Assembly: GCF_001039355.2 (NCBI RefSeq)
Contig: NW_019774436.1
Location: 506,107-570,106, forward strand
Length of the DNA: 64,000 bases
Source: Lingula anatina
Lineage: Eukaryota; Brachiopoda; Lingulata; Lingulida; Lingulidae
Reading direction: 5' to 3'
Shown: one piece after another, positions 1 to 11,778 of the stretch
Layout: each line of letters opens with the position of its first letter
Numbering within the stretch: position 1 is the stretch's first letter
Position numbers and translations under genes: made by a program
The notes under the pieces: generated by a model
Told to the model about the DNA's origin: nothing
What the model saw: the letters and a program-made list of their open reading frames with translations, nothing else
Database searches by the model: none

Positions 1-152
1 AAAACAGCAACAATAATAATAATAATAGCTGCGATGGCGTTCTTACAACGAGGCTTTGGAGTTATTATTATTTTTACTGTGATAAGCATTTGAGAAAACG
101 GAGGCTGAATATGATTGCCAAAGGTAGATGCCATGTACGTCTTGTGCCTCTG

Positions 153-196
153 GCTCTGACCAGGGAATTATATCCGATATAATTCCCTGCTCTGAC
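153..196. repeat. Palindromic micro-insertion with 8-bp direct repeats
   Basis: The direct repeat GCTCTGAC lies at 153-160 and again at 189-196. Between them is a palindrome with 13-nt arms (CAGGGAATTATAT and its exact complement) and a 3-nt loop CCG. The arrangement looks like a 28-bp hairpin insertion with an 8-bp target-site duplication. Confidence 0.75.
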
Positions 197-269
197 TGAC
201 CTTGGAAGGAACAGCCAAGATCTGTAAGAAATGCAACTGGAACTGTGACCGAAGATGCCTTCTAAGACG

Positions 270-395
270 ATCTTCCCATGCCTAGATCGATCTAACAGGA
301 TCGATCTATCTCCAAAGGGTTTCTAGCTAAATTGCTTTCATCTTAAGCGGCTTAGATGTCTGGCACGCCTTCTGAAGCTGCTAAACGATAATTTA
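270..395 (+). repeat. Left arm of long inverted repeat
   Basis: This segment matches the reverse complement of 2985-3110 at roughly 80 percent by eye. It includes the shared words CTAGATCGATCTAACAGGAT, GCTAAATTGCTTTCA and AAGCGGCTTAGA. The partner arm lies about 2.6 kb downstream, so the enclosed DNA could fold back on itself. Confidence 0.75.
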
Positions 396-433
396 TAACC
401 CCCAAGGAGCTTCAGTAGGCGTGACAGACATTT
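360..433. repeat. Imperfect hairpin inside foldback block
   Basis: GTCTGGCACGCCTTCTGAAG at 360 is complementary, with small gaps, to CTTCAGTAGGCGTGACAGAC ending at 433. The arms are about 23 nt and the spacer is about 25 nt. It is a folded copy of the dispersed module found elsewhere in the block. Confidence 0.6.
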
Positions 434-1147
434 AAGAGAACATTCCCAGAGACTATCGTACTAACTTTGGATCGAACCATCTCAGAGGGGATTTTCGCTA
501 AATTGCAATAAACCTGGGCGGCTTAAGCCTCGGTCACAACCAGACGCACGAATTTCAGGATCGTACGTTCCCTGCGATTTTTGGGTGTTGCGGAGGCCGT
601 AGAGGTCGTAGAGGTAGAGGAAAGTCTGTCTTACGAGTTGCAAGTGCCACATGAGATGTCCTTTCAGGCAAGGACGCTATAGCAAGGAGCGATGGTCGTG
701 AAAATTGTACTCATTACTTGAGTTTGTCTTGCACACACTCACCACTTACGAAGGGAATGCAACGCACGGCGAAAGTAGTGCCCTTTTGCGTCAGTTTTGC
801 TTCACACTTGCCTCTCACGTTTGTGGTGACGTACTGACGGTTTGTGGTGACGTACGTCAGTTTTGCTTCCTGTTCTCCTCTTCTTTCTTCTTCCTCCTCC
901 CTTTTTTCTACTACATGTATGTAAGCTTTTTTCTCTTGCCTTTTGGAGGCATATTAGAAACTAATTTGAGCAAATATTTGAAAATATTGAAAGTTTTTGT
1001 ACTCGTTACACAGTCGAAGTTCATTGTAAAGACACGAGCGTGCGTCGTGAGCACGCCTTTTATACACCAGGCGTGGGGGTGACGCACGTGCAACGCATTC
1101 CCGGTGTGCTCTCGACTTTGTTCGTTAGTTGTGAGGGCGTGCGCCTT

Positions 1148-1479
1148 AAGCCTAGGTCCCAACTGCGTTTTGGACGCACGGTTTTTAGGTTCCTTGCGTC
1201 CGGCTAGGACGTAGCTAGATCGCACGTAGCGGCTGTTGATCATGTAGACAAGTTTCTACGTGCTGTTTGCGTCCTCCAAAAGTCGCACGATGGACGTGCT
1301 CCTCATGCACGAACTCCCACGTTTTCCCCATTTTTTGGCTGTAGACCACACGCAGCAGCCCGTACGTTCGGTTGGGGCCTAGGCTTTACTTGATTTCTTC
1401 CCTGCGATCTAGCTACGTCCTAGACGGACGCAAGGAACCTAAAAACCGTGCGTCCAAAACGTAGTTGGGACCTAGGCTT
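1148..1479. repeat. Near-perfect 75-bp inverted repeat (hairpin element)
   Basis: Arms 1148-1222 and 1405-1479 are reverse complements with two mismatches by eye, around a 182-bp spacer. Both arms carry GCCTAGGTCCCAACT and GGACGCACGGTTTTTAGG. The high identity suggests a young duplication or conversion between arms. A partial direct copy of the outer end (GGCCTAGGCTTTACT) also occurs at 1376-1390. Confidence 0.8.
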
Positions 1480-2046
1480 TACTCAACACGCAAAGGGCAC
1501 TTGCTCCTTCATCGCTTGCGACGTGCGTCTTGCACAACGAGCGCCTCTCTTGATAACTTCGTGCGAGGGGAGCAAGTTACGTTTGCAGCCTCGCTGTTCG
1601 CAGGCTATTCGTAGAATCTTTTGGACATGTCCTACATCCTCCGTACGTGCTTACGGGCTGTCTACGAACTCGAAATTTCGTAAGAAGGCCTTGCGTGGGA
1701 CGTGAGATTCTGCGCAAAATTTGGACGCAAACAGCCCGTAAGAACCCGTACGGCCGGTTGTGACCGAGGCTTTAGATGTCTGTCGCGCCTGCTGAGGTTG
1801 ATAGGGGATAATTCACTATCGTTTAAACCCTTTTTACACTGGACGGCGTCCTTTCTGCGTCCTTTGTGCGACCATGAAACTGGCCAGGACGCCGTCGGAC
1901 GCTCAAAGAACGCACGGTGATCGTTACGGTCGCACAAAGAACGTTCAAGCATCGCCGAGGACGCCATGGACGCCGCGAAGTTTTGAGCATGTTCAAAACA
2001 ATCGCAGAGAGAACGCGATGGAGGATGATCGCTCATTGGACGCAGA

Positions 2047-2140
2047 AAGGACGCACAAGCATCGCCGTGGTCGCAGAGAGGACGCTCAAGCACTGCCGCG
2101 GTCGTAGAAAGGAGGCACAAGTATCGGTTTGGTTGCAGAA
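2047..2140 (+). repeat. Three ~31-bp tandem units rich in GGACGC
   Basis: Three diverged units follow one another, beginning AAGGACGCACAAGCATCGCC, AGGACGCTCAAGCACTGCCG and AGGAGGCACAAGTATCGG. Each ends in a GGTCGCAGA-like segment. Looser relatives of the same motif extend over 1860-2040 and 2620-2960. Confidence 0.6.
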
Positions 2141-2984
2141 TGAAAAACTCGAAGATCGTCCAGTGTGCGGCACGTAGAACATTATTTTTTTCACTCTCAA
2201 ACGGGGTCGTGCTGAGGTATTTTTCACCAAACAGGAATACTAAAGGCAACAGTGGTCTCATATCAGCTTTCGATTGTTTTTTCCCCTAAAATTTATGAAA
2301 AGATCCTTTTTTTGAGGTTATTATAAAACGAATATTTTGCCTTTTTTACAAGATGCATTAATTGTCAGAACTTTTTGCAAAATGCGTTATTTGAAAACGG
2401 ATTCAAATATTCTATGTTGTGTCAGGCATACTTTCTCGTTTTTGGTGCCTGTCCATCCTTCTTATAAGGATAACAATGAGCATCTGGCTGATTATCAGTC
2501 CATACAGACCTTGCATCACTATAGTTTAAAGCGAATATTCCCATTTATCTGATTTGTGTGCTGGAAATGTTTTTATTGGATGACCTGTTTAGAACCGATG
2601 AAAAAATATGAGTTAGAATATAGAGAAGGACGCCCAAACAACGCTCATCGGTCAAGCAGGATGCAGAATGATCGTAGAATAGACGCCACTGATCGCCGAT
2701 GAAGGTACAGAGAACGCAGCAAGAATGCTCAATGGTCGCTCAAACATCGCAATGGACGCCTTGGGTTGCACAGGGGACGTACAGTGGAGGCAGGCAGATC
2801 GCTCGTTGTTTTACAGGTAAAATCAAGATTCGGTCGTTCAAAGGACGCACAAGGGACGCAGAGGCCTTTACACTGAGACACGATTTAATTGCTTTGGCGA
2901 CCATTGAGCGTCCTGACCACTTTTTTGAACGCAGAAGGGACGCAGAAATGACGCCGTCCAGTGCAAAGGGGCCCTTAGCAGCTT

Positions 2985-3110
2985 ATAGTGGGCGTCCCAA
3001 ACGTCTAAGCCGCTTGGGCTGAAAGCAATTTAGCGAGAGACCCCGTGGAGATGGACCGATCCTGTTAGATCGATCTAGGGATGGGAACCCAGTCTAAGGC
3101 TCTATTCCCA
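2985..3110 (-). repeat. Right arm of long inverted repeat
   Basis: Reverse-complement partner of 270-395 (see that entry). It contains CTAAGCCGCTTGGGCTGAAA and GATCGATCTAGGGATGGGAA. Confidence 0.75.
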
Positions 3111-3330
3111 TAGAATTTAGATCGATCTATCCCCGCGGGGAGTCTCACTAGATTACTTTCAGATAATCCGACTTAAATGTCCGTCCCGCCTACTACAAGC
3201 TGTAAGTGGGTAATTAACTTTCGTGTCCGCCCGGCTGATAGCTATTTAGCGTGAACCCCCAGGGAGTTAGGTCGATCTAAAGTAGGTCGATGTAATTTAT
3301 GGAAATGGGGTGTAAGCTGCTGAAGTTGAC
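3106..3330 (+). repeat. Dispersed repeat module, copy 1
   Basis: This segment is repeated in inverted orientation at 39562-39775. Shared words include GGGGAGTCTCACTAGATTAC, AATTAACTTTCGTGTCCGCC and AGCGTGAACCCCCAGGGAGT. It carries paired AGATCGATCT-like sites. Confidence 0.8.
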
Positions 3331-3400
3331 AGCAATTTAGCGAGAATCCTCTTGGAGATAGATTGATGCAAAGTTCGCACGATAGGGGCTGGGAATGGTC

Positions 3401-6400
3401 CCTATATGATTGCCATCGGATGGGTTGGTCCAAGAAATGGGAGACAAAATAACAACTAGACATCAAGTTCATCAAGTAGAGGCTGATGTTAATCTACCCG
3501 GTAGATGTGATCCTCATATCTACGGTCGCAGTAGCCTACTACATGTAGTCGCAGTTCTAGTCACAGTTCTCAAAATATTTGAAAGGTTTAGTTGTATATC
3601 TCGGAATGAAAGACATGTACAAGACGATCCGACTTGGTGAAATGTGTTTCATTATTTCGTTTAAGTCACGAAGACAATGAGATTATGATATACGGTAGTT
3701 TGTAACTGTGACACAAGTAAAACTTGATAGAATTAAAATACATATGTCGATGAAACCAGACAAAATGGATAAGTTGGTTAACGAGCGGCCACATTCTGTA
3801 ATATTGGTCGGTAGACGAAATCAATTTTATATTGTTATTTTTAAACATTTGAAGTTTAACTAGCATAGCAGCTATGTCAAATCCACATTGGGCGATTTAA
3901 GAGCATAAAACGCAAAATGTTTTTTTCTTTTTTTTTTTTTTGGGGGGGGGGGGATCAATTGTAAATTTTTCCAACATACCAAAAATAACTTTATGCTTTT
4001 TTATTTGAATAAAAAAAAGGCGCGAAAGAAATTGCTCATATCAGGGTAGGTCGCGCACCATCACTAAATCGTCACTATTGTTTTGCTTAAAATTATAACC
4101 GCAAGCACACTCCAACCCATATCGACTCTCAGCCCTTGCTCTGAGTCCCAACTGACACAATGAGATAAGTTTGTCTGTCTACAAATTAAAAAGTTATATG
4201 TTTTCTATTTTTCTTTTCCTGTGACTGTGTCACTTGTTAAGACGACAAAGATGAGCACTTTTGATTGAATTTATTAAACATACAGCAATATTTATAATTA
4301 ATGCAGCCTTCTTTAATGATATTCCCAACCGTTGCAACTTCATTTTATGAAATCCTCTCACTGGTACGGTAGAACTATGACAGTTACTTCCACAATTCCG
4401 AATCCAAGATGTAATTAAGAACATACCCCTGAAACATAAAAGTAAATTCGTGAACTAGATCGAATAACTGTGTAATACAGAAAAAAGAAAAAATCTCTTT
4501 TAAAAACACTGTAAATAAAAAAACCACTTCATTGCAGCTACTAGAGCATTTCAATTGCATTTGATCAATTAGGATTCGACCTGTACAATGTAGAAGAAAA
4601 GAGGAAACCAAGTCAATGATTAAAATAATATAAGTTTTATAAACGCGCATCCAATCATTAAGTAACGTGATATTACACGCCGAGGTTTATTGCATTGAAT
4701 TACAAATTGGCACCAAAATAGAATTGTATATAACAATGTATATATAGAAGCACCGTAGATACATGTAATTGCCGATTTCAATTCGGGATCTCTTTACCGA
4801 AAAAAAAAAACACGATTTGATATCGCGTACGGAGATCTTGGACCCATTATAATAGGTACAAGCAGAAATAAACTCCCTCTCTCCCCAGCTCCACCAGTTC
4901 AAGTTACCTAACTAGACCTGTCACTGTAGTCGTATGTTAACTTATTAGTCCGTTTTAACAGCGTAGAGGGAAATAATTAGCAAGAAATACTCCACCAAAA
5001 GGATTTTGATGGAGCTTGCGATACTTAACCCGAAATGTATAATGTCATTATATCAGTTAATTATTAATATTACACGTTTTTTATAACAGACAATCACGGA
5101 CCCATCTCGTATTACTCGGAAAGGAAAAGATATAATTAAATAATAACTTTTCGTTTGTTCCATAGCATCATGTTGTAAAGTTGATTCTTCAGACTCCCAA
5201 ATGTGTCCAATAAAAACGCATGTCTACAGTATGTCTTTTCAGCATTTTATCAAACTTTCACAATTTTTCCAGATCTATAACTTTGCTTTACCCATGATCA
5301 CATCTCTACCTTTCATTGACCCTGTGTCTTATGCCATTCCATTAGTAGTTGTATGGAGTGGTAACATAAAATCAATTTTTGATGTAAGATTTTACTTTTC
5401 CGTAATACTTCATATCCATGAAGCACTGTGGTGCCCAGTTTATATACTTTGGCAGCTAAATCGTTTTACCAAGCACTGACACACCGACACGAGAAAGGTT
5501 GATCAAACAAGAAATAGGCTTGATTTATGGAAGATTTGATGACAAGGGCAATGTTCGCGACAAGTTCAAATTAGGATCACTCCTGATTTCCAATCACATA
5601 AATGTGACTTGATTATCCGGAGCACAATTCCTTTTACCGACACAGCAACAATGAATATAACAATACACGCCCTAGTCTAAACCCGATCTCCCTTTTCATT
5701 GTACAGTTTGGCTAAACTGAGCTACTCATTTCTTCATTGCACGCTTGTCAAAGCTAAACGTTAAAACCTAATTCCTCAAATGTTCGCAAAAGCTTTTTTT
5801 GCTTTCAATTTAAGACTTATCAACACGACGCCGTTATTACGCAAAAAAAGTATTGTTCGTTGAGGAAGAATTCGATACCCAATCGTCTGACGTTGACATC
5901 CGGCCGCCGCCCCTGCATATTTATCAACAAATATAAGATCACGCATTGTGTTCGCCTGAAAGAATACTACACATGAGAACACCCAATAAAGTTAGAATTC
6001 AGGACGTCACACTGCTAGGTCCAGGGTATTCAAAACTAAAGTATATCTGACTGGGCGATACAAGTGAAGGCTCAGCGTGTGAAGAGCCTGTTCGCGCACT
6101 TGGCTGGCTGTTTATAGATTGATCTCTAGATCACGGGACGAGGGATTTACAGATGGTTTTAGTCACTACAATATGTACGACTTGAATTAGCACTGATAAT
6201 CACAGACAGCACTTGATACCAGTTGCAGTGGCAGTGATAACGTTGTATTTGGACGGCCTGATACAATAACATTGTTGAGAGGTGAGTTGGGCAGATTTGT
6301 TAACTTGACAAACTTCAGCAAAGAGGGAAAACTTGATTATAGACACAATATACTGACAGCAATTTCCTGTGATACTTAGTGATCTATAATGAATGGATCC

Positions 6401-9400
6401 ATTCTATGCGCGGGGCCGGGCCACCCAATCCAGTAGGCTGCAAGCACAGGGTACATGTGTAAGTAAAACCATCACAGGACATGAGAAGATTTAAATCAAA
6501 ATATGAGAAAGAGTGTTGTAGTAAAGGCATCTAGCTACACTGTAAATCAGATCGTCCCAGCAAAACAAAATATACGAAAGAGTGCAATAGTCGAACACAT
6601 AGCTAAATTAGTTCGATTCCTGTCTGTCCCAGAAAAAGAATATTTGCAAAGCACGTGGAATTGTAGCTTATAAGTATCAATATTTAAGTATTAAAATTGA
6701 TATTGTCACTAAATTTTCAAACAGTTCTATTATTTTTTTTATTGACAGGCTTGTCTTTTCGCTTTGTATTTGACATTAAATTGTGCCCTTTTTAATGAAT
6801 TTTGGAGGGCTTTGTAACGTGAAATGCCCAATGGCAACATTTTAATATTAAAATATTAATTCCCAGGTGTGGCTAACTATTCTCAAACACAGTGGGCTAG
6901 ATTTGGATACATTTAGTATTTCGTTATGTATGGTTTTTGTGACGCAAACATTTATCATATCTTAGTTTGATAACATACTGCTCTATTTTAGAATCATGCT
7001 AATGCTCGATAAAGATAAAGTTTATATCCGCTGCCAGTTAAGAATTAACACGTTTGAAGTCATTGTTACCCTGGTTATTTCTCAATGTTCTTTCATTCTT
7101 TTAAACAGTTTAGTTAACAGTTTAATTAAAATTCACGATAAGTTCCTAAAATTACATAACGTTTAAGTTAAAAGGGTGCGTTGGACCTTGCCATCTCTTT
7201 TTGCTACCCTGGATTTTCAAAAAAAAAAAAAAAAGTGCTCCTTGCACGCCTACACAATATATATAATGTGTATTGTGCTACCGTGTGTGATTCACTCCCA
7301 GTGAGTTTGATAATAACAAGTCTAAGTCAAAATTAGTCAATATTTTATAGTCACTAGATTAGATGTTTTCTAGATAGAATAATGAGAGGCATTCTGCTAA
7401 TATACAAACAATGTGTCTGTGTCTGGATCTGTATTCCCATTGTTGCCAAATTTACTTATGTATGGTTTTATATATACTGGTTACTAATTTGTATCTATGC
7501 ATTCTCTCCTGTTGATATAACGTGTGATATAACGCATTTCAACAATGACTAGCCACATGCATTTCTATATCATGCTGCTTTTAGTGGGACGGATTAGACA
7601 ACGTTTATTTACCTTTTTATTTTTTTTTAGCAAAGCTTTCTTTTTTTTGTTTTTTTGCATCTCTGTGAAAACTTTAATGTAAGCGTTACCTCGTTGTTTG
7701 CTTATCATTATACAAGAAACGTATACACTAAATCGACTAATTTGAAAAAGTCACAATATATTGTACTGGTATACGAGTTAAGGAGTAGACGTTCTTTTCT
7801 TCCGTGTGAAAATATCGATTCGATTAAAAGCCATCAAAATGACAAATGGCTCATGTAAAAAACACACATTATGTGCAAACAAGCCTACTTTTAATGATAG
7901 CCCTGCGAGTGAAACTATTGATAACGATATACACAAAATAAGACGTTTACTTGTTATAAAAAGAGCTATCTACTCGAACCCTATATGCTGTCACGCGAAC
8001 TGGTCAAGCTTAATCTTGATTCCAGAGTGGTCGAAATGCGACTCTTCACGCCAGGATCTTGATAGTGGACATGATCTACAACAAAAAAGGTGGCATGAAT
8101 GATTAGTCACAGTATGTGTAGCACTGGACACTAACGCGACACGCACGAAGTATTTTAATATCATAAAGCTTTCCATCAACACGTGAACTTTTGCCATGTA
8201 ATATTTAAGTAACATGACTCCCTATGTAAGCTGGTGGGAAACACATCCTTGAGGTCCAACAATGGCATGTTTGAAGAATCCACATAAAGCCCAAGACATA
8301 AAGTAAATATGAGGTGAAGTTATTTCATTCTTTTTGCTTTACGTCCTCTAGGGCGTGTGATATTTCTCCAGGACAGAGGTAGGTATAGAGGTCTCGATTT
8401 TCTTGACGACCTTCATTTCACGGACTTCTAACGCCATTGACAAGATGTCATTTTGTCTTGGTTTCACCGCTGTCACGTGCATTTTATTACTTAAAAGATC
8501 CTTTAATTCTCCTGTGTGGATCGGCATTTGCAATTGCAATTTTATGAAAGCTGCGTCACGTTTTTTCTTAATGATAAAGTTGGTACAGTCTGAGAAGATA
8601 TCTTGCCTGTAAACAATCCCATAAACGCCACTGGCACGCCGGTACGCTGGTACACCGAAGAACGAATTTTGATCTTCTCTCACAAATATGTAATAGGAGA
8701 AAAGTCCTCAACATCGATGTACAAATTTGATGTTGACTATCAAATATTGTCTCAGCCCCAACTTTAAAGGGGATGCGAGTGGGCGAAATTTCGTTTTCCA
8801 AACAGTCGCAAGCCTGCAGGGACCTTCACTGGGTCATGTTTTACATGTACGTGCAAATCAGTGTGAAAGCTACAGTTATTTCAGGTTCAACTTTTACAAA
8901 ATCTATCATTGCAACTTACAATTTACGAGTTTATTTCTTACTTGACTAGAATTGATCAAAATGAACATAAGTTGGCAAGATAACAGGAGTTTTCTCATCT
9001 GCTTGCGTACCACGATGCACTGTTCGTGCTGCAATGTGCTTTAATAATTTAAGTTCTGAAGTGTCAAGAAATCATTTGAAAACCATTGAACTTCGAGATG
9101 AGAAACATATGTCTTTGAACCAAAGTTGCTCTGTATTCATATCAAAAGAAGAGTAATTATGTGACGAGTTTGACAAAGGCATTCACTTTCTCCTTTCGAT
9201 TGTCACTTGAAGTGCGCTCGAACTGATTCATTCAAATTCCTCAGTTTGAATACCGGGGTCCTTTACATGAAGTGCTGAACAAGCACTCGCAATCTCGATA
9301 CCAATAACAAACGGATTTGGTGCAACGAGTTCGTTTCTTAAATGACAAATCATAACCGTGTTTAAATGCACTCGGACTAACCGAACAATTCATATAACAT

Positions 9401-9739
9401 TTTTAAATATTATACTCATGTCTTTACCTCAGAATGAAATGAAACACTAGCACATCATTGATTTGCTTCATATGTATATCCTTTGTAAGGGTAAATATGT
9501 TTTGCGGATTAAATTAGATGTTTTGCTAAGTCCCTTTCTAGTCTGTGGTGCGTTTCTAGGTTTTACTGAAGTACAAACTAAGCGTCATATTCTGATATTT
9601 TCCAACACCAGGTGTATGATTTTAACACCCCTAGATAACTGAGAAATGAGAAAGACAGATATGAGAATTTCTTAAGAGAAAGTAAAGCATACACTGTTAA
9701 AACTCTATCTCCCTTCCTCCATAACTCCACCCTCACCCC
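3401..9739. other. Non-coding stretch, no gene recognised
   Basis: I see no gene with codon structure or splice support. It contains a poly-T/poly-G run at 3920-3953, an A-run at 7221-7234, three weak ~85-bp repeats of a segment around GTCCCAGCAAAACAAAATAT at 6490-6660, and a perfect 14-bp palindrome GAATGGATCCATTC near 6393. Short frames here (for example 7655-8102 + and 8348-8683 -) show no domain, no low-complexity signature and no partner exons. Part of it may be upstream regulatory DNA of the receptor gene at 11.8 kb, but nothing shows this directly. Confidence 0.6.
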
Positions 9740-10102
9740 NNNNNNNNNNNNNNNNNNNNNNNNNNNNNNNNNNNNNNNNNNNNNNNNNNNNNNNNNNNNN
9801 NNNNNNNNNNNNNNNNNNNNNNNNNNNNNNNNNNNNNNNNNNNNNNNNNNNNNNNNNNNNNNNNNNNNNNNNNNNNNNNNNNNNNNNNNNNNNNNNNNNN
9901 NNNNNNNNNNNNNNNNNNNNNNNNNNNNNNNNNNNNNNNNNNNNNNNNNNNNNNNNNNNNNNNNNNNNNNNNNNNNNNNNNNNNNNNNNNNNNNNNNNNN
10001 NNNNNNNNNNNNNNNNNNNNNNNNNNNNNNNNNNNNNNNNNNNNNNNNNNNNNNNNNNNNNNNNNNNNNNNNNNNNNNNNNNNNNNNNNNNNNNNNNNNN
10101 NN
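9740..10102. other. Assembly gap (363 N)
   Basis: A run of N sits between a C-rich left edge and a run of about 15 C on the right, so sequencing probably failed in a poly-C tract. Open frames that cross it are meaningless. Confidence 0.99.
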
Positions 10103-10512
10103 TCCCCCCCCCCCCCCCGCGCTCTTCATATAATAATGATAATAGCGCGCTGTTCACAATTATTATTACATATTAATCCTTAAATAATTAAGATTTATTT
10201 TAAACTCATAAAAAGAAATAAGAGCTAAATGAGGCATAACAAGGACCACAAGATACTTTAAGCAAAAAGCAGGGGCCTACTTTAATTTTTCTTGAAACTT
10301 ACAAAAGAACTAACGTACATGTACTTGCCGTTGAAAGCGGTGTTTGTCTCATTGACTATGGTTCTATCATACATGTATTAATACTATTGTTCAGGCTAGG
10401 ATCCTTTAAAAATCTGCAGACGAGTAACTTTCTGATTTTGTTTACTATCACTTGAGATACAGGTAGCCAATGTAGATCATGGAGAACTGGTGTGATGTGA
10501 TGAAAATTGTGA

Positions 10513-10559
10513 GTTCTACCTAAGATCTAATAAACGGTATATTAGATCTTAGGTTCTAC
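10513..10559. repeat. Palindromic micro-insertion with 7-bp direct repeats
   Basis: GTTCTAC at 10513-10519 is repeated exactly at 10553-10559. Between them is a palindrome with 13-nt arms (CTAAGATCTAATA and its complement) around the 7-nt loop AACGGTA. This is the same design as at 153, 13984 and 43676, with a different sequence. Confidence 0.75.
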
Positions 10560-11466
10560 GAAGGAGACGTGCTGCTGAATTTAAAGACGTTTTACAAGTT
10601 GATACTTCAGGTACTCCAAACAAGAGGTTATTTTATTCATCGAGTCTAGAAGTCAAATTCATTCGCACAAGCCGCCATGGCTTTTTCATCACCGTGTTAT
10701 CAAATTCGATACCATCCCTCTTCCTCCCCTTCAACTTGATAACCCTCAACGTCCCCAAACATACTGATTAAAAAAATCTACATCACGCTTTCAAAATTTA
10801 AACCCACGTTTTCCCGTCTATTCTATTTATATTATTTGTGTTGTCACGCTGCTTTTATCCTGTGGAGTATACCTGAAGCTTTATTGACAAACGTATGGAT
10901 GACTTCACTGTCAGATTCAACTTGAATGCATTTAAGTAATATCGGAAGTGAGAGGAAATGAGTAATAAGCTTTGTTGGTTATAAGAGAAAAGGTTTTTCA
11001 TTGCGTAACATGAGAAATCCTAGGAAGAAACTATCTGACACTTGGGGTGTGAACGGACGACTGTAGTCTGGGATATTCCTCACGAAATCGTTAATTCAAA
11101 TTGAAATTGATCAGAGAAGCGTTGTATCTGAAATACTGTTTGCTGAAGGGATAATATGTGCGATTTAAGTCATAAAGTTACAGCTGGAGACGTGGAAAAA
11201 AATCACTCAGACGCAGTCAATTCAGATTCCCCTCCATTAAACCGAGGTTGTTTAAATACTGGATGTCCCATTACGGATTGCATGACAATCGCTAACCTTA
11301 ATTTCAGGATTTTTCTGTCGATTAACGCTGCAAACAAAGCAGATTACACTGCCTAGTGACCATTCATCTTCTGTTTACTTACAGATAATGATGGAGCTCA
11401 ATCCATTCCTCATATCTTCCTGTAAGTGAGCCAGCCATCAGTAGTGAACCGTAGTTCAAGAATAAT

Positions 11467-11512
11467 TGTGTGAAAAGACGAAGGGTAACTGTGTGAAAAG
11501 ACGAAGGATAGC
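11467..11512 (+). repeat. Tandem 23-bp duplication
   Basis: Two adjacent copies of a TGTGTGAAAAGACGAAGG-containing unit lie at 11467-11489 and 11490-11512 with few differences. Confidence 0.8.
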
Positions 11513-11778
11513 TGTTTATTTTTTTAACGAAGGATAACCCGTGACACAGTTACAAGGATCTAAACATGATGTAGGTGCCAGTCAACTGCTGACATGTTTA
11601 AGTAACAAGGAAGATGAAATATGATATTGATATCCAATTTCAGTGTGTGCATTCAAAACCAGGATTTAGCCATTGGAGATAAGTGCTACACTTAGATAGC
11701 AGTTTTGGGATTAAGAGATCTGTGATTTTATTTAGATTTGATACAGCGAGAGTATACTTCGACAAAGTCCATCGGGAA

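Larger units (their letters stand above)
1..3400. repeat. Composite foldback/inverted-repeat block, no gene
   Basis: This block is richer in GC and CpG than the rest of the window. It is made of nested inverted and direct repeats: 270-395 is an inverted copy of about 2985-3110, 1148-1222 is an inverted copy of 1405-1479, and a module reading roughly TTAGATGTCTG followed by CGCCTNCTGAAGCTG recurs near 352, 1776, 2985 (reverse), 3170 and again at 39.6 kb (reverse). Open frames inside it (for example 1662-2261 on the minus strand) are arginine- and cysteine-rich translations of GGACGC-type repeats, with no domain and no splice pattern. I read it as an old non-autonomous DNA element or nest of elements. 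No transposase is visible. Confidence 0.7.
10103..11778. other. Non-coding stretch upstream of receptor gene
   Basis: It holds the C-run beside the gap, the palindromic micro-insertion at 10513-10559 and a tandem 23-bp duplication at 11467-11512. The frame at 11156-11356 lacks recognisable features. The 5' UTR and promoter of the receptor gene probably lie here or upstream, but I cannot place a transcription start. Confidence 0.5.

Noticed and set aside
1662-2261. A 199-residue minus-strand frame rich in Cys, Arg and Leu
   Set aside because: It is a translation of degenerate GGACGC repeats, has no domain, and competes with three plus-strand frames of similar length.
3525-3555. GTCGCAGT direct repeats around a short palindrome
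   Set aside because: The palindrome overlaps the repeat itself, so a separate insertion cannot be shown.
7655-8102. Overlapping plus-strand frames
   Set aside because: No domain, no splice partner, and AT-rich composition equal to the background.
9578-10157. Long minus-strand open frames of 150-183 residues
   Set aside because: They exist only because the 363 N were read as unknown residues.
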